NCBI GenBank assembly: GCA_002690445.1
Contig: NZER01000246.1
Coordinates: 1-12,960 of the forward strand
Reading direction: 5' to 3'
Origin: Candidatus Pacearchaeota archaeon
GTDB lineage: Archaea > Nanoarchaeota > Nanoarchaeia > Pacearchaeales > GW2011-AR1
Length of the DNA stretch: 12,960 nt
A model generated the notes under the pieces. The model was not told where the DNA came from. It was given only the letters and a program-made list of their open reading frames with translations, and did no database searches. Made by a program: the position numbers and the translations under genes. Numbering within the stretch: the stretch's first letter is position 1; each line of letters starts with the position of its first letter. Positions 6,506-11,294 of the stretch are shown one piece after another.

Positions 6506-7004
6506 CTTTTTTATATAATACTTTATGGTTTTTTAATATTGACTTTTTGATTTTTTCAGGCAAAACATTGAAAACCTGAATATCCACCTTATCTGGAACT
6601 CTTCCGAAAACCCTTATTCTAAAATTGGCAGCCTCCCTTTTAGTTATCTCCTTAAATAAAACAGCAACATCAACATCAGATCGAACAGTCATCTCATTAG
6701 TAACAATAGAACCAAAAAGCCACACCTCTTTAATTCGTGAAAAAAATTTATCTTCTCTTATTGCTTCTATAACTATTTCAATCAACTTTTTATTCTCAGC
6801 ACCTCGCTTTAACTCAAATTCATTCTCAAACTTATTCACTTCACGAATAAACCTCAACTTCGGCCTTATATCTCTAGAAAGCCGATTTTTTTCAGATTGT
6901 GTAAGACGAATCCCAGATATTTGCTTCTGGATTATAACTAACTCTCGCTTTCCAAAAATCTTTCTTGCTAAAGGACTTTTCTTCAAAAAAATCTTAAATT
7001 CCAT
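6495..7004 (-). CDS. mntA: MntA-like minimal nucleotidyltransferase antitoxin
   Basis: A 169-residue protein. The C-terminal half is a minimal nucleotidyltransferase: WLFGS at 95-99 opens the GS-X10-DXD motif (Gly98, Ser99, Asp110, Asp112 in SDVDVAV), and the likely third catalytic Asp141 lies in KVDIQVF. In MntA-HepT systems this enzyme transfers AMP to the toxin's tyrosine. It is longer than the roughly 100-140 residues of the simplest members because of an N-terminal part (1-80) containing IRLTQSEKNRLSRDIRPKL, a segment I know from archaeal nucleotidyltransferases of this group. The ATG at 7004 follows a TATA box (7045-7052) by about 40 bases. Two copies of a 13-mer cover the TATA box and the expected start site, suggesting repression by the complex. 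The end overlaps hepT by 11 bases. Confidence 0.86.
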   Translation of the reverse strand: MEFKIFLKKSPLARKIFGKRELVIIQKQISGIRLTQSEKNRLSRDIRPKLRFIREVNKFENEFELKRGAENKKLIEIVIEAIREDKFFSRIKEVWLFGSIVTNEMTVRSDVDVAVLFKEITKREAANFRIRVFGRVPDKVDIQVFNVLPEKIKKSILKNHKVLYKKDGK

Positions 7005-7013
7005 TTCTAACCA

Positions 7014-7059
7014 CCATTTAGGTTATAGTAACCCCCATTTAGGTTATTTAAACCTTTCG
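7014..7059 (-). promoter_or_regulatory. Promoter with two operator-like repeats ahead of mntA-hepT
   Basis: The minus strand reads CGAAAGG (BRE-like, 7059-7053) then TTTAAATA (TATA, 7052-7045). The 13-mer ATAACCTAAATGG is present exactly twice, at 7047-7035 (overlapping the TATA box) and 7026-7014 (over the expected start), 21 bases apart, about two helical turns. The layout fits control by a repressor, possibly the toxin-antitoxin complex. This is probably the promoter of the whole 7004-3086 unit. Confidence 0.65.
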
Positions 7060-7065
7060 CCCAAC

Positions 7066-7584
7066 TCACTCAACCACCACAAATTTATCATAAAAACCCT
7101 TTTTCAAAACAAGCCCTCGCGAAACATCAACACAATACGGATTCCGGTTTTCAGTTATCTTTGTAATATTAATATGCTCAATCTTAGAAAACTGCATCTC
7201 ACACGCCTCCCCCGGCGGAATCAAAAAAACATTCGCGTCCTGATATTTGTAAATACTAATCTCACCATAATCATCCAAAACCTCATCTGTCTGGCTAATC
7301 TCCCCAGTTAAATTCCCAAAACAAATTTTCATCACCCCCGAAGGCAAATCCATTTCAAACTCCCTGTTAGATTCCTGCGTCGCCCAAACATCATCAACCC
7401 CCCTCTGCAGCTCATCATAAAACATCCCAACACCTGAACAAGACCCAATATCCAAAAAATATTTAATCGCAACAAACGCAATCACAATAAAAACAATAAT
7501 CAGGAAAATCGCAAATATAATTCCAAACGGCAGCCCCATCGTGTGTTGCGCACTTTTATTGCTTTTACCTAAACCTCTTTTCAT
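7066..7584 (-). CDS. Pilin-like membrane-anchored protein
   Basis: A 172-residue protein with a basic N-terminus (MKRGLGKSNKS), a strong hydrophobic segment (about 18-43, GLPFGIIFAIFLIIVFIVIA onward) and an outward domain with five cysteines and sequons NLTG and NITK. The plan and G-rich style match the pilin-like genes further down. There is no clear KG cleavage site, so it may be a bitopic anchored protein rather than a processed pilin. The ATG at 7584 is about 22-30 bases from a TTTTATAAAA box, so the mRNA should be leaderless. A 61-base gap, holding the promoter of the next unit, separates it from mntA, making it the only pilin-like gene of the group not fused by overlap. I do not know its family. 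Confidence 0.7.
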   Translation of the reverse strand: MKRGLGKSNKSAQHTMGLPFGIIFAIFLIIVFIVIAFVAIKYFLDIGSCSGVGMFYDELQRGVDDVWATQESNREFEMDLPSGVMKICFGNLTGEISQTDEVLDDYGEISIYKYQDANVFLIPPGEACEMQFSKIEHINITKITENRNPYCVDVSRGLVLKKGFYDKFVVVE

Positions 7585-7604
7585 AAATTATCAACGCAAA
7601 TCAG

Positions 7605-7614
7605 TTTTATAAAA
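7605..7614 (-). promoter_or_regulatory. TATA box of the 7066-7584 pilin-like gene
   Basis: TTTTATAAAA, preceded on the minus strand by the BRE-like GAAAG, lies about 22-30 bases before the ATG at 7584. This predicts a start at or next to the ATG, that is a leaderless transcript. Confidence 0.65.
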
Positions 7615-7624
7615 CTTTCAATTT

Positions 7625-8419
7625 CTACCATGTCCATTTTGCGAAGATCCCATAAGTTGCAACTAATTTTCCACTAAAAAACTCAGGACCCCCCAATCTA
7701 ACAGCATTTTCGTGGCGTACCCATTTTTCTTGAGATCCAATCCCTATTTCTCCCCCAATGATCTTTCTAGAAACAATAAAGTTATACTGCGTTGCTTCAT
7801 CTGCTGGAGAAGTATAAAATGAATAACCCTTATCAAGGTCACCTTTAAATTGTTGAGAGGTAAAATCATAAGAAGTTCGTCCATGTAAGTCTACATCATT
7901 CCCCAGTAAATTCTTCCGATCTATTTTCCAGGACCCATCAGTCGCCTCAATACCTGAAGAGCTGAAATCAAAAAATGTTTTCCCCATAGTTTTCTGTCCA
8001 GGTTCATAAGTAAGCCTAGAAGAGTCAGTTCCTTCCGTAATTTCAGAAAGGAATCCTTTTCTATTACTTCTTCCCCCAAGTTCAATTGGATCACCAGAAA
8101 GAATATCACTCTCACTAATTTTAAAACTGCCCCTGTCAGAGGTTGCCATAGTGTCCATTCCAACAAGAGAGTAACTTCCATCCCCGTTAGGTATTACATC
8201 ACCAGCAAAATCAAACCATCCATCTATTTGACCCTCGCCGCTAACTACATCCCCTAAGAGGTCATCATCTATAACATGGATTTCCCTCCCTTCAGGTCGG
8301 ATATTAACTAATTTCTCTTTCCCTGACAATTCAAAGTTCTCTTCTCCAATAATTGTAATTTTACCATCCCCATATAAGATTTGAGTTCCTTCCGACTTTC
8401 CTGGTGTATGGGAGATCAA
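7625..8419 (-). CDS. Beta-rich repeat protein, probably missing its N-terminus
   Basis: The open frame encodes 264 residues from a TTG at 8419; it is open back to 8443 (stop TAA at 8446-8444) with no ATG or GTG near the beginning. The sequence starts inside what looks like a domain, without signal peptide or Shine-Dalgarno site. It is Gly/Asp/Ser-rich and beta-like. A repeated phrase is visible: DDLLGDVVSGEGQIDGWFDF (about 51-70), SDILSGDPIELGGRSNRKGF (104-123) and KNLLGNDVDLHGRTSYDF (169-186), spaced 53 and 65 residues, as in beta-helix or beta-solenoid surface proteins. It ends in FAKWTW. The plus-strand gene that begins at 8427 also lacks a clear start, so this may be the 3' remnant of a larger surface-protein gene cut by a rearrangement. 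If intact, it would need the TTG start. Function unknown. Confidence 0.5.
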   Translation of the reverse strand: MISHTPGKSEGTQILYGDGKITIIGEENFELSGKEKLVNIRPEGREIHVIDDDLLGDVVSGEGQIDGWFDFAGDVIPNGDGSYSLVGMDTMATSDRGSFKISESDILSGDPIELGGRSNRKGFLSEITEGTDSSRLTYEPGQKTMGKTFFDFSSSGIEATDGSWKIDRKNLLGNDVDLHGRTSYDFTSQQFKGDLDKGYSFYTSPADEATQYNFIVSRKIIGGEIGIGSQEKWVRHENAVRLGGPEFFSGKLVATYGIFAKWTW

Positions 8420-8426
8420 AGCTATT

Positions 8427-9074
8427 TTGCTAAAACGAGAGGATTATTTCAATAATACAAATCCGAGTTATCGCATGAATTTTGAAAAAGAATTTGATGA
8501 TTCTTTTTTTGATTCTGAAAGAGTACATGTACTCTCGTACAATGAATATATCATAGAAAGAATAACTGTGAGATCTTTTTGGGTTGCAATATTTGCTCTA
8601 TTTGTAGCAGTATTTGCGGGATTTATCCCGTTTTATCGAGATTATGGAAGGCAAGTGAGTTTGCTGGAAGCGTTGTATGCGGAATTAAATGCTATAAGTA
8701 GCAAAAAGAGTGAGATTGAACTGATAAAGAAAAAAATACCTACCAAAGGTAATCTTCAATGGGTCAAGGAATTATTGGGGTGGGGGTTGAAGGGAGGGCA
8801 TGAAATTTGGAGATTAAATACTCGGGATTATGTGGTGGGTCTTAATAGAAAAATTAAAGGAAGGAAGACAAAACACTTGAAAGACACTTTAATTCACATA
8901 AGTCAAAAAATAGAACTTATTGGAAATCATCTCTCACAATATGATCAAATTCCGCAGGTAAGGAGAAAAGATGTAATGCATGCCATAATGAAACTTATAG
9001 AAGAGACTATTGAGCTTGTCGAAGAAACAAAAAAATTCATAAAAAAAGAATTTAGAATAAAAACTCCTTTTTAA
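8427..9074 (+). CDS. Single-span membrane protein of unknown function
   Basis: A protein of 215 residues from a TTG at 8427, or 199 residues from the ATG at 8475. The TTG has GGGAG 12 bases before it; the ATG has no clear site, and I cannot decide between them. One membrane segment is clear (about 51-70, FWVAIFALFVAVFAGFIPFY), preceded by an acidic and aromatic stretch (FDDSFFDSERVHVLSY). After it come mainly charged helices (YGRQVSLLEALYAELNAISS and a C-terminal EETIELVEETKKFIKKEF), probably forming a coiled coil. The basic residues after the span suggest a cytoplasmic C-terminal domain, but topology is uncertain. It is one of only two plus-strand genes and lies head to head with the repeat protein. 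The AT-rich composition differs from the pilin-like genes. No family recognised. Confidence 0.65.
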   Translation: MLKREDYFNNTNPSYRMNFEKEFDDSFFDSERVHVLSYNEYIIERITVRSFWVAIFALFVAVFAGFIPFYRDYGRQVSLLEALYAELNAISSKKSEIELIKKKIPTKGNLQWVKELLGWGLKGGHEIWRLNTRDYVVGLNRKIKGRKTKHLKDTLIHISQKIELIGNHLSQYDQIPQVRRKDVMHAIMKLIEETIELVEETKKFIKKEFRIKTPF

Positions 9075-9106
9075 TATTTATTTCATTCATAAACCCATTA
9101 AGGAGT
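9063..9106. terminator. Inverted repeat between convergent genes, possible terminator
   Basis: ACTCCTT (9063-9069) and AAGGAGT (9100-9106) are exact inverse complements across a 30-base AT-rich loop. They lie between the ends of the plus-strand membrane protein and the minus-strand KGQ protein. A T run (9068-9072) follows the first arm in the plus direction. The long loop makes this weak evidence. Confidence 0.3.
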
Positions 9107-9137
9107 CTTATCCCAATATGGCCAACCAAAACCCCCA

Positions 9138-9653
9138 CTAATCACACTTTTCTTCTATTCTATATTTTGTTACAGTTCTCGTTTTGGTAATTGAATCTGC
9201 TTTAAAATTATAAGTAAATTTTGTGTCCTCTCCGAGGTCATTATCATAAATGGATAAAAATTCAATAGTTTCATCAGGTTCTATGTAATGTTTCACATTA
9301 TCTTTCCGTTCATCATTTAAGGTTTCCCAATTGAAAGATACAGTAAACCAGCCAGCTTCATTATCGACATTATTTAGTAAAACTTTTCCTTCTTGATATA
9401 TTCCCCTCTCAAAGTTAAAACTTTCTTTTTGAGAACCGCTTATTACTCTTCCTGTAGGATAGTAATCATATTCTTCTGTTACTGTATAAGGAATTTCAAC
9501 ATCTCTGCAATTTTTTAAAGTTTTAATAACATTTCCAGTTATAGAAGAAGATTCATTTAAATTAGTGTCAAGAGCTATAAATATAAAGATTAAACCTATT
9601 GCAATTCCTATAATCAATAATATAACTATTGCCTTTTGTTGGCCTTTTTTCAT
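9138..9653 (-). CDS. Secreted or anchored protein with KGQ signal and SITGNVI motif
   Basis: A 171-residue protein. The N-terminus MKKGQQKAIVILLIIGIAIG has a class III signal (KKG then QQ and a hydrophobic core, about 9-28), as in archaeal pilins, followed by NESSSITGNVIK. Motifs of the ITGNV type just after the first membrane segment recur in secreted proteins of Pacearchaeota/Woesearchaeota-like genomes as far as I recall; that is memory, not a search. The remainder (50-171) is a compact beta-type domain (alternating hydrophobics such as GWFTVSFNW) with one cysteine near each end (CRD and the terminal KCD) that could form a single disulfide. A TATA box just upstream predicts a leaderless mRNA. 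It stands alone, unlike the overlapping pilin-like genes, and is AT-rich. It may be another fibre subunit or a lone surface protein. Confidence 0.68.
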   Translation of the reverse strand: MKKGQQKAIVILLIIGIAIGLIFIFIALDTNLNESSSITGNVIKTLKNCRDVEIPYTVTEEYDYYPTGRVISGSQKESFNFERGIYQEGKVLLNNVDNEAGWFTVSFNWETLNDERKDNVKHYIEPDETIEFLSIYDNDLGEDTKFTYNFKADSITKTRTVTKYRIEEKCD

Positions 9654-9674
9654 AATCTCTTTAAGAAAAACCGG

Positions 9675-9683
9675 TTTTTAAAA
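9675..9683 (-). promoter_or_regulatory. TATA box of the KGQ-signal gene
   Basis: The minus strand reads GGAAATTTTAAAAACC. TTTTAAAAA lies about 22-30 bases before the ATG at 9653, the spacing expected for a leaderless archaeal gene. Confidence 0.5.
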
Positions 9684-9910
9684 TTTCCGCCTTATTTTTT
9701 TCATCAATCAGTAGAGAAAATTCCACCCCCACCCAACAAAAAAATCACACCCCACCCACACGCTCGAGCTTCGCCCTCGCTCCAAAAAGGAAAACTACGT
9801 TTTTCTCTTTACCCCTTTCCTTCCTTATCCACCCCGTTTTCTAAACTCTTTAAGAGGAATCATTCCCATTTATCAAGATTATTATATCCAAAAATATAGT
9901 TTATAGAAAG
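9684..9910. other. Intergenic region with GC-rich inverted repeat and terminator-like hairpin
   Basis: No convincing gene. On the plus strand it is pyrimidine-rich, with many CCACCC-type runs (9724-9760). A GC-rich island (9761-9782) contains the palindrome GCTCGAGC and GAGC/GCTC arms, out of keeping with the AT-rich surroundings. Beside it AAAAC-TAC-GTTTT (9791-9803) is, on the minus strand, a hairpin followed by TTCCTTTTT, which could terminate the PIN gene transcript arriving from 9911. Confidence 0.4.
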
Positions 9911-10531
9911 TTAAACTAAATACTCTGAAATTTTTATCAACCTAACAAAAGGGAACTCTGATTCTATGTCTCTTTTTCTCACGATTATGCTATTTTGGTC
10001 CCGCGTAACGAAATTCACGGACTTTTGGGCTTTTTTGTAGATATGATTTAGAATAGCGAGAATTCTCAAATCTTCAGAATGCAATTCTGGAAGTCTCCTT
10101 AATTTTGTAAGAGAAGAAGAATACTTCTTCAATATTTTTCTCTCTTTGATTTTATTCTCCGGATAAAATTTAGCAGTTTCAACCCAAGTATCTATTGTAA
10201 TTAACCTTTGAATACCCAAATCTATCACTTCCAGCAATTTTTTTATATTTTTAAAATTATTTGATTTTAATTTAAGAAAGGAATAAACATTATCATAACT
10301 ATTATTAAGGTCTACAAGTTCTTGTATTTTATCTGGAGAAATACCCTTTTTTAATTCATGGCTTATTTTCTGAAAATTAATAAGAAGAATTAAACTTTGA
10401 TTTGAAATTTCGTTGTGAAGCGAATACGGTATCGGATCTTGTTGATTAGTGAGAAATTTATTCACCGCCCTCACATATAGGGGGGCATAAATAGAGATTA
10501 TGAAAATATTCGTATCTAAAATATCGACCAT
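9911..10531 (-). CDS. PIN-domain nuclease, possible toxin
   Basis: A 206-residue cytoplasmic protein with the layout of a PIN nuclease: an N-terminal beta strand ending in the acidic residue (VDILDTNIFI, Asp6 and Asn8), a second acid at about Glu41 (LHNEIS), a third at Asp154 (HSEDLRILAIL) and a last one at Asp178 in FVTRDQN. PIN proteins cut single-stranded RNA with Mg2+ and are commonly VapC toxins. This one is about 60-70 residues longer than a typical VapC because of a helical insert between about 50 and 140, so a specialised nuclease is also possible. The ATG at 10531 shares its A with the TAA of the upstream gene (TAATG), so the two are co-translated. The partner is not a recognised antitoxin. 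Confidence 0.72.
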   Translation of the reverse strand: MVDILDTNIFIISIYAPLYVRAVNKFLTNQQDPIPYSLHNEISNQSLILLINFQKISHELKKGISPDKIQELVDLNNSYDNVYSFLKLKSNNFKNIKKLLEVIDLGIQRLITIDTWVETAKFYPENKIKERKILKKYSSSLTKLRRLPELHSEDLRILAILNHIYKKAQKSVNFVTRDQNSIIVRKRDIESEFPFVRLIKISEYLV

Positions 10532-11130
10532 TATACAACCATAAGTTTAGAAAGAGGATTGTAATCTCTCCAAATGGCCTTAATATCCAGCATTGATTCT
10601 TTCAAGAAGTTTTCCTCAATCTCCCCAAGTAAAAATAAGTATGTTTTAAACAATGATTTAGATATCCCCTGCACATTTAAGAAATCCTGTTTTTCTGCAC
10701 TCAAAGTATCCAATTTATTTTTGACTAATTTAAGTAAACGAGAGTTGGCTTCCAATAAAAATAAAGCTTCCCTGAATTCGGTAAAGTTTTCTTTTTCAAG
10801 TAAATCTTTCTTAACTAAATCATCTCTCTCTATCATTGCCTCCATTGATAGACTAAGAACTCCATTAGCCTCTTTTTTATCCATCTTTACAATCGGGCCA
10901 TTAATCCCAGAAGTAATAATCTTTTGCATTTTCTCTAAAAATAATTTCTCCTTTTTTGTTAAGGATTTCATGGATAGAAGATTCTTAATCGCTTCTCGCA
11001 AACTTATTGCCCCTCTTTTCATCCAAAGCCAATGAGGACTATTTCTCAATGGAGAAAACTCAATTTTACTAAATGCATCTCTCACAAATTCGTTATATGC
11101 TGCAGATTGTTTCAAAATTTGTTCTTGCAT
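10531..11130 (-). CDS. Helical protein of unknown function coupled to the PIN gene
   Basis: A 199-residue, predominantly helical, probably cytoplasmic protein. I do not recognise it. It contains several amphipathic helices rich in Leu, Lys and Glu (for example LREAIKNLL, FREALFLLEANSRLLKLV, FKTYLFLLGEIEENFL) and one aromatic motif (PHWLWMKRG, about 32-40). There is no membrane segment and no cysteine. The ATG at 11130 is supported by GGGAG six bases before it and a TATA-like element about 45-53 bases upstream. Its TAA overlaps the PIN start as TAATG. The position, directly before a nuclease in a two-gene unit, is that of an antitoxin, but it is larger than usual VapB proteins and has no visible DNA-binding domain. 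A regulatory or substrate-guiding partner is equally possible. Confidence 0.62.
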   Translation of the reverse strand: MQEQILKQSAAYNEFVRDAFSKIEFSPLRNSPHWLWMKRGAISLREAIKNLLSMKSLTKKEKLFLEKMQKIITSGINGPIVKMDKKEANGVLSLSMEAMIERDDLVKKDLLEKENFTEFREALFLLEANSRLLKLVKNKLDTLSAEKQDFLNVQGISKSLFKTYLFLLGEIEENFLKESMLDIKAIWRDYNPLSKLMVV

Positions 11131-11174
11131 AATGTCTCCCTATAAAGGTTTAGATAACAAAAAGAAAGATTTCT

Positions 11175-11183
11175 GCTATAAAA
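11175..11183 (-). promoter_or_regulatory. Probable TATA box of the two-gene PIN unit
   Basis: The minus strand reads CTTTTATAG, 45-53 bases before the ATG at 11130, leaving a leader of about 20-25 nt that contains the GGGAG ribosome site. A second TATA-like CCTTTATAGG at 11139-11148 is too close to the ATG to serve the same start. Confidence 0.4.
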
Positions 11184-11282
11184 GTGTTTTCCAAAAAATT
11201 CGTCCATATTCAGTAGAGACATAGTATACAACCCCTTTTCATAAATATATAAGAAGATAGAAGTTTATAAATATTACCACCT

Positions 11283-11294
11283 CCAAAAAACCCC
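11283..11294 (-). terminator. T-run terminator after the Ig-like protein gene
   Basis: Directly after the stop, the minus strand has GGGG then six T then GG. Short T runs are sufficient terminators in archaea. The following AT-rich stretch to 11131 holds no gene I can support. Confidence 0.35.

Noticed and set aside
11112..11222. Minus-strand 36-codon frame starting at 11222, overlapping the start of the helical-protein gene
   Set aside because: No ribosome site, no recognisable protein features, and it covers the promoter and ribosome site of the better supported gene.
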